64,000 nucleotides of DNA from Aphanomyces cochlioides (GCA_019828595.1 JAHQRK010000050.1:1-64000); one strand, 5' to 3'. Counted from the stretch's first letter, positions 51,401 through 62,529 are shown. Numbers and translations are program-made. The notes: generated from the letters alone by a model not told the origin.

Positions 51401-51772
51401 TTATAAAATATATGAAGATAAAGATAAAATTTTAAATTGTTTTTTTTTTCGAAATTCTGAAGTTATAGGTCCTAAAATTCTAGTCCCCATAAGTTTATTT
51501 TGATTATTTAATATTACTGCGCAATTATTATCAAATTTAATATAATTACCTATTGTATTTTTAACTGAATATTTTGTTTGAATTATTAAAGCTTTTAATA
51601 AATCACCCTTATTTATTTTAATTTTTTTTTTTTTATTTAAACGTAAACTTTTTACAGATATTAAAATTAAATCCCCTATAGTACCAGTTTTTTTTTTATA
51701 TATTTTTATACATTGTCCAATTTTTACTCCTGTATTATCTTTTATTTTTAATTTTGTTTCTAAATGTATCAT
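51401..51772 (-). CDS. rpl14: Ribosomal protein L14 (right arm, intact)
   Basis: Complete frame of 123 residues, the normal L14 length. G-V-K-I-G-Q-C-I-K-I-Y near residue 15, G-D-L-I-L-I-S-V-K near 33 and N-N-Q-N-K-L-M-G-T-R-I-L-G-P-I near 95 are the family segments. This copy gives the correct reading of the gene broken at 21621-21991. Confidence 0.97.
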   Translation of the reverse strand: MIHLETKLKIKDNTGVKIGQCIKIYKKKTGTIGDLILISVKSLRLNKKKKIKINKGDLLKALIIQTKYSVKNTIGNYIKFDNNCAVILNNQNKLMGTRILGPITSEFRKKKQFKILSLSSYIL

Positions 51773-51790
51773 TAAAATTGAATTATTTAT

Positions 51791-51862
51791 TAACGAGAGT
51801 AGGATTCGAACCTACATCTTTAGGTCATGAGCCTAAAAAGTTAACCATTACTCTATCTCGTT
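51791..51862 (-). tRNA. trnfM: Initiator tRNA-fMet (CAT), right arm
   Basis: Mirror of 21531-21602. Confidence 0.88.
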
Positions 51863-51918
51863 TTAAATTAATATATTTTTTTATTAATTATATTATATTA
51901 TATTAGATAAAAATGAAA

Positions 51919-51992
51919 TATCAAAGAAGGGATTCGAACCCTTAAATTTTACATCCTAAGTGTAACGTGTTTACCAATTCCACTACTTTGAT
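51919..51992 (-). tRNA. trnL: tRNA-Leu (TAG), right arm
   Basis: Mirror of 21401-21474. Confidence 0.92.
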
Positions 51993-52010
51993 AATATTAT
52001 TTATTATTTA

Positions 52011-52096
52011 TACCTACTATTGGACTTGAACCAATAACCTTTTTTAATAGGATCAGATTTTAAATCTAACGTGTTTACCAATTTCACCAAGCAGGC
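52011..52096 (-). tRNA. trnL: tRNA-Leu (TAA), right arm
   Basis: Mirror of 21297-21382. Confidence 0.94.
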
Positions 52097-52115
52097 TCTT
52101 ATCAATTAATAAAAT

Positions 52116-52838
52116 ATGACATACTTAAAATTACATTTTACTGAATTAAAATACAATATATTTCTTTTAATATTTTCTTTTTTTTTTTTATTTTTTATAT
52201 GTTCTTTATATTCTGATCAAATAATTTTTTTATTTATAAAACCTTTATTTAAATTAACTAATTTAAAATATTTTATTTATACAGATATTACAGAATTTTT
52301 TTTAATTAATTTTTTTTTATCAATTTTCCTTTCTTTTTATGTTTTATTTCCTTTTATATTTATTCAATTTTGGTATTTTTTTTCTAAAGGATTTTTTAAA
52401 AAAGAAAATGTAAAAATAATTAAAAATTTATTTTTTTTTTTATTTTTTAATTTATTTTTATTTTATTTTATTTTTATAAAAATTATTCCAAATATATGGA
52501 TTTATTTTTTTAATATAAATTTTTCTAATAATTATATTTTTAATTTTTATTTAGAACCTAAACTTTATAATTATTTTTTATTTATTTTTTCTTCTTATAT
52601 ATATATTTATATTGTTTTTTTATATCCAATAATTATTTATTATTTAATAAATTATAATATAATAAATATAAATATTTTAATTTTTTTTAGAAAATTATTT
52701 TATTTTAAATTTATTTTTTTTATTGTAATATTAACAACTTCGGAAATATATAATCAAATTTTATTTTTTTTATTATTTTTAATAATTTTTGAGTTATTTA
52801 TTTATTTAAATTTATATTATAAAAGATATAAAATATAA
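52116..52838 (+). CDS. tatC: Tat-type translocase subunit TatC (right arm)
   Basis: Complete 240-residue frame, identical in translation to 20555-21277. Unbroken frames in both arms despite many T runs support the run lengths here. Confidence 0.92.
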   Translation: MTYLKLHFTELKYNIFLLIFSFFFLFFICSLYSDQIIFLFIKPLFKLTNLKYFIYTDITEFFLINFFLSIFLSFYVLFPFIFIQFWYFFSKGFFKKENVKIIKNLFFFLFFNLFLFYFIFIKIIPNIWIYFFNINFSNNYIFNFYLEPKLYNYFLFIFSSYIYIYIVFLYPIIIYYLINYNIININILIFFRKLFYFKFIFFIVILTTSEIYNQILFFLLFLIIFELFIYLNLYYKRYKI

Positions 52839-52841
52839 AAA

Positions 52842-53039
52842 TTAATTTTTTTTTAATTTTTTTAAAAAATTATTTTCTTTAACAATATTTTTATTTTCAA
52901 AATTATTAAAATCTTTTAAAAAAGTTTGATTTATTTCTAAATTTTTAATATATTTAACTGATAAAATTTGTAAAGTAGAACCATTTGTTAATATTATTTG
53001 ATTTTGATAATTAAAAAATTTATTTTTTTTTTTAAACAT
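52842..53039 (-). CDS. Candidate ribosomal protein L31 (right arm)
   Basis: Same 65-residue translation as 20354-20551. The assignment rests on the I-L-T-N-G-S-T-L pattern and gene context only. Confidence 0.5.
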   Translation of the reverse strand: MFKKKNKFFNYQNQIILTNGSTLQILSVKYIKNLEINQTFLKDFNNFENKNIVKENNFLKKLKKN

Positions 53040-53063
53040 TTAATTAATAAATTTTAATCAATT

Positions 53064-53135
53064 GGCTAGATAACATAATGGTTAATGTAAAGGATTGCAA
53101 ATCCTTTAATGACGGTTCAATTCCGTCTCTAGCTT
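53064..53135 (+). tRNA. trnC: tRNA-Cys (GCA), right arm
   Basis: Mirror of 20258-20329. Confidence 0.94.
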
Positions 53136-53146
53136 AAAAAATAAAA

Positions 53147-53235
53147 AGGATAGAGTGGGATTTGAACCCACGGTATATTTTTATATATACTTCAGTTTTC
53201 AAGACTGATACTTTAAACCACTCAGCCATCTATCC
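53147..53235 (-). tRNA. trnS: tRNA-Ser (TGA), right arm
   Basis: Mirror of 20158-20246. Confidence 0.94.
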
Positions 53236-53251
53236 AAATTATATATATATT

Positions 53252-53623
53252 TTAACGTCTTTTTAATTTTTTAGAACGACAACCATTAAAAGGTAAATTT
53301 GTTCGATCAAAAATAAATAATATTTTAATATTTTTTTTTTTTAAATTTTTATTAAAATTATAACGTCCAGCACCTCGTCCTTTTATAAATATTTTTAAAA
53401 ATCTTATTTTTTTTAAAATAAGAAATTTTCTTATTTTATAGCTAATAATATGTATATTATAAGAAGCATTTTTTTTTAAGTTAGTTTTTTTTTTTAATGA
53501 TTTACTTGACCATTGTTTATATAATTGACCTTTTTCATTAGTTAAACTAAAGATTGTATTTTTTAATATACAATTTACGTATAAATGTGCAATTAATTTT
53601 TTTTTTATAATATTTTTATTCAT
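53252..53623 (-). CDS. rps11: Ribosomal protein S11 (right arm)
   Basis: Complete 123-residue frame, same translation as 19770-20141. Confidence 0.97.
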   Translation of the reverse strand: MNKNIIKKKLIAHLYVNCILKNTIFSLTNEKGQLYKQWSSKSLKKKTNLKKNASYNIHIISYKIRKFLILKKIRFLKIFIKGRGAGRYNFNKNLKKKNIKILFIFDRTNLPFNGCRSKKLKRR

Positions 53624-53629
53624 ATAAAT

Positions 53630-53983
53630 TTAAAAAAAATGTTTTAATTTTTTAGAAGTTTTAGCATTTGTATGTGTACGTTGTCCACGTGCAGGTAAAC
53701 CTAAATTAGTTCTTATTGCTTTATTTCTTTTAATATTTAATAAATTATTAAATTGATCTTTTTTAATTTTTTTTAATATTTGTTCAATTTTTATATTTTT
53801 ATTTATATAACTTATTAAACGGTTTATTTGATTTTTTTTTAATTGATTAATTGTTGTTTTAGGATTTATTCCAATATTTTTACAAATTTTTTTAGATTGA
53901 TATTGATGTATACCATATAAAAAAGTTAATGAATATAAAATACTTTTGGAATTAGATATAGCTTTATCAAAAATATATAACAT
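53630..53983 (-). CDS. rps13: Ribosomal protein S13 (right arm)
   Basis: Complete 117-residue frame, same translation as 19410-19763. Confidence 0.98.
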   Translation of the reverse strand: MLYIFDKAISNSKSILYSLTFLYGIHQYQSKKICKNIGINPKTTINQLKKNQINRLISYINKNIKIEQILKKIKKDQFNNLLNIKRNKAIRTNLGLPARGQRTHTNAKTSKKLKHFF

Positions 53984-54025
53984 AAATAAATTTTTTATCT
54001 ATATATAATAAAAAAAAAAAAAAAA

Positions 54026-54887
54026 ATGATACAAAAAATAATAAAACCAATAACTCCTTCACAACGTCAAACAGTTTTATTTATAAATAAATTTAGTAAA
54101 AAATTAAATATTAAAGAAAGAGGTTATAAATTAATAAAAGGTTTTAAAAGAGCAAATGGTAGAAATAACCAAGGAAAAATTACGGTGAGACATAGAGGAG
54201 GTGGTCATAAACGTTTATACCGTAAAATTGAATTCAATAGAACAAATACTAATGGACAAGTTAGTGCTATTACCTATGACCCTAATAGATCAGCAAATAT
54301 TGCTAAAATTTTTGATAAAAAAGAATTCAGATATTTTTATATATTAGCACCAGAAGGTTTAAAAGAAAATGATTTTATAGAAAGCGGTTCAAAAGCTGAA
54401 TTAAAAATAGGTAATGCTTTACCACTTGCTAATTTACCTATAGGAAGTATTGTACATAATATAAATTTAAAACCAAATTCGGATGGAAAATTAATTAGGA
54501 GTGCGGGTACTTCAGCTCAATTATTACAAAAAACAGATAATAATTATGCAAAAATACGTTTAAATTCTGGAGAATTACGTTTAATTTTATTAAATTGTTA
54601 TGCCACTTTGGGTATTGTTTCAAATATTAATCATAAAAAAATAAAATTAGGTAAAGCGGGACGAAACCGTTGGTTAAATAGACGACCTCATGTTAGAGGT
54701 GTAGCTATGAATCCAGTAGATCACCCTCATGGTGGTGGTGAAGGTAAAACTAGTGGAGGTAGACCTTCTGTATCTCCTCAAGGTAAAATAACAAAAGGGT
54801 AAACCTACTCGTTCAAAAAAAAAAAAAAAAAAAAAAAAATCAATTTATTTTAGAGTTTAAAAAAAAAAAAAAAATGTCAAGAAATAG
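54026..54887 (+). CDS. rpl2: Ribosomal protein L2 (right arm, frame break)
   Basis: It matches the left copy through residue 258, then an extra G near 54797-54800 shifts the frame and stops it at 54802. The following A runs also differ in length. The true end should overlap the rps19 start, with the stop at about 54885-54887. Confidence 0.95.
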
Positions 54888-55128
54888 TAAAAAATCTCCT
54901 TTTTTTAGATATAATTTAAAAAACAACAAAAAAAAAATGGATAAAAATTTTTAATAAAAATTTAGTTATAATGCCTAAAGATATAGATTGTATTTTTAAT
55001 ATTTATAATGGAAAAGATTTTATAAAAATTAAAATATTAAAAGATATGATTGGTTATAAATTTGGTGAATTTATTAATACTAGAAAAAGATATATATATA
55101 AAAAAAAAAAAAAAAAAAAAAAAAATAA
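54874..55128 (+). CDS. rps19: Ribosomal protein S19 (right arm, frame break)
   Basis: The start M-S-R-N-S-K-K-S-P and the C-terminal part with [13 protein letters not shown] (from 54971) are in different frames. The break lies in the A-run region near 54921-54938, where the left arm reads through for 82 residues. Confidence 0.92.
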
Positions 55129-55503
55129 ATGGGTCAAAAAATTTTACCAATTAGTTTAAGATTAAAAAATAAAAAAAATTGGCATTCTCAATGGATAACA
55201 AATAAAAAAAATTATTCTGAAATATTACATTTTGATTTAGAAGTAAGAAAATATATAGAAATTCTTTTTAATAATAAAAAAAAAGCTATATCACAAATCA
55301 AAATAAATAAAATTTCAAAAAATTTATATATTTATATTTTTGTAAATAATTATTTTAAAAAGAAATTTTTAAAAAAAAAATTAAAATTTTACATTATTTA
55401 AATTCTTTTTTTTTTTAAAAATCAATATAATATTAAAATATTTATATTAAAAACTCATTTTAAATTAAATAAATATCAAAAAAATTTACGTATTTTAATT
55501 AAA

Positions 55504-55534
<31 letters not shown>

Positions 55535-55908
55535 TAAAAAATTATTAAAATTTTTAGGTATTTGTCAAATAGCTTTTAGTATAGGTAAAATGAATATGAT
55601 TTCAAAATATATTTGTAGAACTATAAAAAAAAAAAAAATACATAAAGGTTATTTAAATTTTATAAATAAAATTTTGAAAGAATTTTATAAAATGAATCCA
55701 AAAATTTTAGGTTATAAATTACAAGTAAAAGGTAGATTAAATAAATCTAAACGTAAAAGAAAATTTATTTATCAAGAAGGTCAAATACCTTTAAGTACTT
55801 TAAAAAAAAATGTACAATATACTTTTGAGAATTTATAACTAAATCTGGAGTCTGTAGTATTAAAATATGGTTTTATTTAAAAAATATAAAAAAAAAAAAA
55901 TTATTTAA
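55129..55908 (+). CDS. rps3: Ribosomal protein S3 (right arm, frame breaks)
   Basis: This copy has a longer open N-terminal part than the left (55129-55401, 90 codons from M-G-Q-K-I-L-P-I). The C-terminal domain is open from 55590 to 55838, ending early because one base differs in the D-E-F stretch. Long A runs near 55508-55534 break the middle. If the A13 run near 55888-55900 is right, the frame continues to 56011. Confidence 0.88.
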
Positions 55909-56039
55909 AAATAAAAAAATTAATGGAGTTTTTGATAAAACAGATAAATTTTCAATTTTTAAAAATAAAAAACGAAAATTTATAAAAAATTATTATCGAA
56001 GACTTTTTTAATAATTTTTTATAAAAATAAAAATTTATT

Positions 56040-56445
56040 ATGTTATTTCCAAACAAAACAAAATACAAAAAACAATTTAAAGGTATTCTTAAAGGCAAAA
56101 CAATTAGAGGTAGTAAAATAATTTATGGTAAATATGCTTTAAAAGCTTTAAAAGAAAAAAGAATTACTTCAAAACAAATTGAAGCAACTAGGAGAGCTAT
56201 AGTTCGTAAAATGAAACGTTTAGGTTATTTATGGATTCGAATTTTTCCTGATACACCCGTTAGTTCTAAGCCCAATGAAAATAGAATGGGTAAAGGGAAA
56301 GGTACAATTTCTTTTTGGGTTTCAAAGGTAAAAAAGTGGTCAAATATTATTTGAAATAAGTGGTATTTCATTTGAAAATGCTAAAAAAGTTTTCCAAGCG
56401 GGAGCAAATAAATTGCCTATTCCAACTAAATTTATTTATAAATAA
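56040..56445 (+). CDS. rpl16: Ribosomal protein L16 (right arm, frame break)
   Basis: It matches the left copy to residue 99, then an extra base near 56328-56334 (GGTAAAAAAGTGG against GGTTAAAAGTGG) shifts the frame. The remaining codons to 56445 are recognisable in another frame. Confidence 0.95.
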
Positions 56446-56467
56446 AATAATAGTTATAAAAAGAAAA

Positions 56468-56541
56468 GGGCTTATAGTTTAATTGGTTAGAGCATACCGC
56501 TCATAACGGTAGAGTTGTAGGTTCAAATCCTACTAAGCCTA
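56468..56541 (+). tRNA. trnI: tRNA-Ile (CAT), right arm
   Basis: Mirror of 16868-16941. Confidence 0.88.
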
Positions 56542-56558
56542 TTTCTTCTAAAGATATT

Positions 56559-57391
56559 ATGCAAATATAAAAAAAAAAAAAATATATATTAACTACCAAC
56601 AATTTTGATAATTATTCAATTTATTTAAAAAATTTAAATTTTTTAAATAAAAAAAAAAAAAAGAAAAAATAATATTAAAAGATACTTATATATTAAATTT
56701 AAAAAATTTTTATTTATTAAATTTAAATTCTAAGGAAAATTTATTTCCTGAAAAAATAAATTTAAATAATTTTAATTATAATAATAAAAATTTATTATAT
56801 ATAATAACTAAAAATAAAAATGAAAAAGATTTATTAATAAATTTTAATTTTATTACTTATTTTATTTTAAATTTATATACATCTTTATTATTTAAAAAAT
56901 TAAAAAAATATAAAATTAAAAAATTTTATATAAAAACTAATAAAAATAAAGAAATTTTTTATAGAAAAATACGAAATTTTTATCCATATATTAAAGGGCG
57001 CATTATAAAATATAAAAATTTTAAAATAAATAAAAAAAGAAGAAAAAATAAAAAATTTCTAATTGTTTCTTTTTTACCTTTAATACAACAATTAAAATCT
57101 TATGAATTATATAAAAAAGAAAAAAATTTATCTTTTATTAAAAATTTTTATCTAAAAAAAAGATATGTAAAAAAAACTCGATTAAAATATCTTTTTAAAA
57201 AATTTAGAAAAAATATTAAAAATTTTAAAATAAATATTTTAAAAACAAAAAATTTAAAATTTAATTTTTCTAGAAAAGCGTATGTTTTTGATTTCAATAA
57301 AATAAAAAAAAATTATAAAATAAAAAAAAATTATAATTTATATAATTTAAATTTTTTTAAAAAATATTCAAAAATATTTATTGAAAAATAA
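56559..57391 (+). pseudogene. orf276 copy (right arm, interrupted)
   Basis: The fourth codon reads TAA where the left arm has TTA, and a poly-A run near 56650-56664 shifts the frame. The rest of the sequence matches 16020-16850. It may be a miscalled copy rather than a true pseudogene. Confidence 0.6.
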
Positions 57392-57428
57392 ATAATAAGT
57401 TATATATAATAATATATAATATACTATT

Positions 57429-57824
57429 ATGCCACAATTTGATCAATTTTCTTTTTTTAATCAAGTAATTTTTTTTCTTTTTTTTTTTTTTAATTTTTAT
57501 TATTTTATTTCATATTATTTTTTACCTAAAATAGCTTTTAATATTAAATTTAGAAAAAAATTTCTTACAACTAAAATAAATAATAAAAAATTATTACAAT
57601 TAGAAATAAAAAATAAAAAATTATCTTATACTGAATTATTTAAAAATTTTTGTAATTATTATGAATTTACAATAACTAAAAATATTCTTAATTATAATAT
57701 TTATAAAAATAATTACTTAATTAAAAATTCTTTAATTAAATTAGTATATATTGAAAAATTAAAAAATTTATTTAATAAAAAATTTGTTATATCTAAAAAA
57801 TATTTATTAAATATAAAATATTAA
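57429..57824 (+). CDS. atp8: ATP synthase F0 subunit 8 (right arm, intact)
   Basis: The 131-residue frame is complete. It starts M-P-Q-F-D-Q-F-S-F-F-N-Q-V, the mitochondrial ATP8 opening, followed by one F-rich membrane span (about residues 14-32), then a basic soluble tail with Y-T-E-L-F-K-N-F and a lysine-rich end. Length agrees with the long oomycete/plant type. It is followed by trnK and trnA. Confidence 0.92.
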   Translation: MPQFDQFSFFNQVIFFLFFFFNFYYFISYYFLPKIAFNIKFRKKFLTTKINNKKLLQLEIKNKKLSYTELFKNFCNYYEFTITKNILNYNIYKNNYLIKNSLIKLVYIEKLKNLFNKKFVISKKYLLNIKY

Positions 57825-57838
57825 TAAATTTTTTATAA

Positions 57839-57912
57839 AAATGTATAGCTCAGTTGGTTAGAGCACCGGACTTTTAATCCGATGGTCTTGGGTTCAAGTC
57901 CCAATACATTTA
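57839..57912 (+). tRNA. trnK: tRNA-Lys (TTT), right arm
   Basis: Mirror of 15495-15568. Confidence 0.94.
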
Positions 57913-57921
57913 TAATTATTA

Positions 57922-57994
57922 GGGGATATAATTCAATTGGTAGAATATATGTTTTGCAAGTATACTGTTATCGGTTCGAGTCCGATTATCTCCA
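57922..57994 (+). tRNA. trnA: tRNA-Ala (TGC), right arm
   Basis: Mirror of 15413-15485. Confidence 0.94.
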
Positions 57995-58030
57995 AAAAAT
58001 ATAATAATAAATAAATAATATTAATTTAAT

Positions 58031-58331
58031 ATGCAAAAAAAAAAAAAAAAAAAATATAAAACAAAGATTATTATTTAAAAATTTAGAAAAACAAAGATTA
58101 GTTATTAAAACAATATCAAATAATTTTAATTTAAAAAAAAATATTAGATGGAAAATTGAACAAAAATGGTTTAATTTTACAAGAAATTCCTCGTTAACCC
58201 GAATAAAAAATATTTGTTTATTAACAGGTAGATCTAAAAGTATTTATAGATTTTTTAAAATTTCTAGATTACAATTACGTAAATTAGCATCATCAGGTTT
58301 TTTACCGGGTATAGCTAAATTTAATAGATAA
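58031..58331 (+). CDS. rps14: Ribosomal protein S14 (right arm, frame break)
   Basis: ATG-C is followed by A20, which leaves the conserved body out of frame by one base. The left arm has the same problem with a T inside the run. The body is otherwise intact, ending L-A-S-S-G-F-L-P-G-I-A-K-F-N-R. Confidence 0.88.
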
Positions 58332-58336
58332 AAATA

Positions 58337-58726
58337 ATGATAATTACAGATACTCTTTCAAATTTTTTTTCAAAAATAAAAAATGGTTATTTAGCAAAAA
58401 AAAATAAAACAACTCAACATAAATCTAAACAAATTATTAAAATTTTAAATATATTTCTTCGAGAAGGTATTATTAAAAGTTATACTTTTGATAAAAAAAA
58501 TCAAAATATTATAAATATTTATTTTAAATATAAAAATAATCAATCAGTAATTTGTCAAATTAAAAGAATTTCAAAGCCAAGTAAACGTATATATGTTAAA
58601 AATAAAGATTTATTTAAAATAAATAAAAAAGGTTTATTTCTTTTATCAAGTTCATATGGTATTATTACTGATTTGGAAGCAAAAAAATTTAACATAGGTG
58701 GTGAATTAATATGTAATATTTATTAA
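58337..58726 (+). CDS. rps8: Ribosomal protein S8 (right arm)
   Basis: Complete 129-residue frame, same translation as 14680-15069. Confidence 0.97.
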   Translation: MIITDTLSNFFSKIKNGYLAKKNKTTQHKSKQIIKILNIFLREGIIKSYTFDKKNQNIINIYFKYKNNQSVICQIKRISKPSKRIYVKNKDLFKINKKGLFLLSSSYGIITDLEAKKFNIGGELICNIY

Positions 58727-58742
58727 TAAAAATTAAATAAAA

Positions 58743-59355
58743 ATGGTAAAAATATTAAAAAAAAAAAAAAAAAAAACAATCAGTATTTTTAAAAAGTTCT
58801 TTAGGTATTTTAAATATTTTTAATGTTCATAAAAAAATTAAAATACCAAAAAATATAAATTTAATATTAAAAAATAATAATTTAAAAATTAAAGGTCCTT
58901 TGGGAATTGTTGATATAAATATTATGAAATCTATATATTTATTTATAAAAAATAAAAATATTTTATTAAATTTTAATAATAATTATTTAAAACAAAAAAA
59001 AAAAAGTTTTTTAAATTTGTATAATTCTTTAATAAAATTAAAAATAAAAGGAGTATTACAAGGATTTAAATTAAACTTATTTTTAAAAGGTTTAGGTTTT
59101 AAAACTTTTATTGAAAAAAATATATTAATTTTAAAATTAGGATATAGTCATAATATAAATATAATTATACCTGAAAATATTAAAGTAATAAATCAAACAA
59201 ATAAAATAATTTTTAGTAGTAATGATTGGATTTTTTTAACAAAATATGTTCATCATATAAAAAGTTTTAAAAAACCTGAGCCTTATAAAGGTAAAGGTTT
59301 ATTATTAAAAAATGAAGTAATTATTCAAAAAGAAGGAAAAAAAAGTAAAAAATAA
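58743..59355 (+). CDS. rpl6: Ribosomal protein L6 (right arm)
   Basis: This copy reads correctly to the natural C-terminus (P-E-P-Y-K-G-K-G-L then K-E-G-K-K-S-K-K), which the left copy loses to a 4-base insertion. Near the start an A-run (58757-58776) differs from the left arm, so the unbroken frame begins only at an internal ATG (58900). The two arms together define a protein of about 203 residues. Confidence 0.92.
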
Positions 59356-59359
59356 AAAA

Positions 59360-59959
59360 ATGATTAATAAAAAACTAAAATTAAAAAAAATACAAAAAGA
59401 ATTTTTACTAAATTCTTTATTTAAATCTAAAAATTTTTATGGTGAATCTATAAATAAAATTAAAAAAAAAAATTTTAATTTTATTTATGGTATTCGACAT
59501 AATTTTTCTATTATAAATTTAAAATCAACTATTTTTTATATACAAAAATCGTTATTTTTGATAAAATATTATTAAAAAAAAAAAAAAAAAAAATATATTA
59601 ATAATAGGAAATTCATTTGATATTAAATTTTTATTAAATAAAAAACAATTTATTAATAATAATCCAAATATATTATTATATAATAAAAAATGGATTAATG
59701 GTTTATTAACTAATAAAACAATATCTAATTTCTAAAAAAAAAAAAACAAATTAAATTAGTTATTATTTTAAAATCACATAATAAAGAACATTATTTATTT
59801 ACTGAATTTAATCATAAAAAAATACCTATAATAGCTTTAATTAATACAAATTCTAACATAAATAATATAAATTATCCTATTTTCTCAAATACTAAAAATT
59901 TAAAATCATTATTTTTTTTAATTTATTTGATAAAAAAAACACTTAATAATAATAATTAA
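59360..59959 (+). CDS. rps2: Ribosomal protein S2 (right arm, frame breaks)
   Basis: The first 71 codons match the left copy, then an A-run near 59575-59593 and another near 59734-59746 shift the frame. The remaining sequence matches 13450-13900. Confidence 0.92.
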
Positions 59960-60735
59960 TGAATAAATTAAGACCTCGTAACAAAATTTGTTTTCAAAAT
60001 AATAAACATATTCATGCAAATTTGAATATAGATAAATTAAACAAAAAAAAATGGATTTTATTTAAAAAAAATATATTTTGGAGTGAAAAAAATAAAACAA
60101 ATTTAATAAGAAAATTAAAAATTTTTAAAAATCTTGCAAAAGCATTAAAAAAACCTTTTGAATATAAAAAAATTTTAAAAAAATTATCAAAAACTAAAAA
60201 ACCTCCAAAAAAAAAATTATATAAAGAAAGATTATTTGCAAAACAACAATTTAAAAATTTTTATGGATGTATTCCAGAATATCAATTAAAAAATCAATTT
60301 AAAGAATTAAAATCTAAAAAAAATAATAATAATATTATTCAAAAATTTATAATTTTATTAGAAAGTAGATTAGATATGGTTGTTTATAGATCAAAAATAG
60401 CTAAAACTATTTTTGAAGCAAAACAAATAATAAATCATGGAAAAATTAAAGTTAATAATAAAATAATTAATTCATCTAATTTTATTTTAAATAGGGGTGA
60501 TATAATTTCATTAAATAATTTTAAAATTTCAAAAAAATATTATTATATTGAAAAAAAAATTAAAAAAAATAGTATTATTTTATTAAAAAAAATAAGAAAA
60601 AATAAAATAAATTATATTGAAATTAATAATAAATTAAATATTTGTATTTTTTTAAGAAAACCTTTATTTAATGAAATTAAATATCCTTTTGAATTAAATT
60701 TAAAATTAGTTGATGAATATTTAAAAAAAAATTAA
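59959..60735 (+). CDS. rps4: Ribosomal protein S4 (right arm)
   Basis: Complete 258-residue frame, same as 12674-13450 except for a proline-to-lysine change near residue 84. Its first base is the last base of the rps2 stop. Confidence 0.96.
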   Translation: MNKLRPRNKICFQNNKHIHANLNIDKLNKKKWILFKKNIFWSEKNKTNLIRKLKIFKNLAKALKKPFEYKKILKKLSKTKKPPKKKLYKERLFAKQQFKNFYGCIPEYQLKNQFKELKSKKNNNNIIQKFIILLESRLDMVVYRSKIAKTIFEAKQIINHGKIKVNNKIINSSNFILNRGDIISLNNFKISKKYYYIEKKIKKNSIILLKKIRKNKINYIEINNKLNICIFLRKPLFNEIKYPFELNLKLVDEYLKKN

Positions 60736-60934
60736 TTATTTTAATTAAATTTATGGACCCTATTTAAAAATAGGTATTTCCAATATAATATTTAGGGAAT
60801 AAATATCGACATAATTTTAATTTATATTATAGAATAATTAAGATTAATTTTTAAAAAAAAATTATTTTATATAGAAAAATTCTATATATTTTAATAATAA
60901 TATAATATAGAATATAAATAATAATAATACATAC
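60736..60934. other. rps4-nad2 spacer (right arm)
   Basis: Mirror of 12475-12673. It holds the small CCTATTTAAAAATAGG palindrome near 60758-60773 and no visible gene. Confidence 0.4.
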
Positions 60935-62428
60935 ATGATTTTACAAGAAATTTTTTATAATAATTTTTTATTTCTAATTCCTGAATTTTTTATAACTTTA
61001 ATAATTTTAATTTTTTTATTATTTGGTACTTTTTATAAAAATATAAATAATAAAAAAATATTAGTAACAAAAATAGTAAATAATTTAACAATTTTTTTAT
61101 TATTAATTACTTTATTATTAATTTTTAATATACATAATACTTCAAATACATTAATGAATGGTACACTTTATGTGGATAATTTAACACAATTTATTAAATT
61201 TATTTTAGTTTTATGTACTATTTTTTGTTTGATAATACAAACTGATTATATTATCAAACAAAAAATTTTTTCTTTTGAAATAAATATTTTAATACTAATT
61301 TCTTTATTAGGATTAATGTTATTAGTTTCTTCATTTAATTTTATAACATTGTATTTACTTAGCTATTGAGTTACAAAGTTTATCTTTTTATATTTTAACC
61401 GCTTTAAAAAAAAAATCTCCTTTATCAATTGAAGCTGCGTTAAAATATTTTATTTTAGGGTCAATTGCTTCTAGTTTTATTTTATTTGGTATTTCAATTA
61501 TTTACGGTGTATTTGGTACTTTAAATTTTGGTAATATTTTTTTAATTTTATCTAATATTTATTATGTTAATAATATAAATTTAATAATTGGTTTAATAAC
61601 TGGATTTTTATTTATTTTAGCAGGTATTTTTTTTAAAATAGGTGCAGCTCCTTTTCATTTTTGGTTACCGGATGTATATGAAGGTGCACCAAATAATGTT
61701 ACAGCTTTTTTTGCTATTGTTCCAAAAATAGCTTTTATAGGCTTATTAATCAGATTTATATTTGATATATTTGCTGATATTTTTTTTTTTTGAAATTATT
61801 TTTTATATTGTTGCTTTATTATCAATGTTAATAGGTTCGTTATCTTCTTACAACAAAGAAAAATAAAAAGATTATTAGCTTATAGTTCAATTAGTCACGT
61901 AGGTTTTATTTTAATTGGATTTACTTCTAATTTATTTGATAGTGTTCCATATATTTTATTATATATTATTATTTATATAATAATGAGCATAAATTTATGG
62001 ACTTCTTATCTATCTTTATATATTAATTATAAACCAATTAAATACTTAACTGATTTATCAAATATTTTTACATTTAATAAAATATTAGCTTTTATAATTG
62101 TGCTAAATATTTTCTCAATGTCGGGTATACCTCCTTTAGCCGGTTTTTTTTCAAAATTATTTTTGTTTATATCAGCTATTAAAGCTAAATATTTCGGATT
62201 AGTTTTTTTTAGTGTATTAATAAGTATTGTAAGTTCTTTTTATTATTTAAGAATGATAAAAATTATTTTTTTTGAAAAAATATCTAAAAAATTATTTGTA
62301 AATAAAATTTCGAAATTAAATAGTATTATTTTAGTAATTAATACTCTCAATTTTTATTATTCTTTTTTATATATCCTAATATTATATTAATAAATTTAAA
62401 TAAATTTTATTTTTATTTATTAATATAA
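60935..62428 (+). CDS. nad2: NADH dehydrogenase subunit 2 (right arm, frame breaks)
   Basis: The first 140 codons are open past the point where the left arm breaks. Then a 4-base insertion near 61352-61357 (TTTA), a poly-T run near 61780-61792, and a missing A near 61850 shift the frame. The end near 62341-62356 also differs (ACTCTCAATTTTT against ACTCAAATTTT). Combining both arms gives the full gene. Confidence 0.92.
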
Positions 62429-62439
62429 TTTATAATTAA

Positions 62440-62513
62440 GTTTAGATAGCTCAGTTGGTTAGAGTAAAAGACTGAAAATCTTTATGTCGGTGGTTCGAAT
62501 CCACCTCTAGACA
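62440..62513 (+). tRNA. trnF: tRNA-Phe (GAA), right arm
   Basis: Mirror of 10899-10972. Confidence 0.95.
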
Positions 62514-62529
62514 AATTTGAAAATAACAT

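Noticed and set aside
54971..55159. Separate 62-codon ORF after rpl2 in the right arm
   Set aside because: It is the C-terminal part of rps19 displaced by a homopolymer break, not a new gene.
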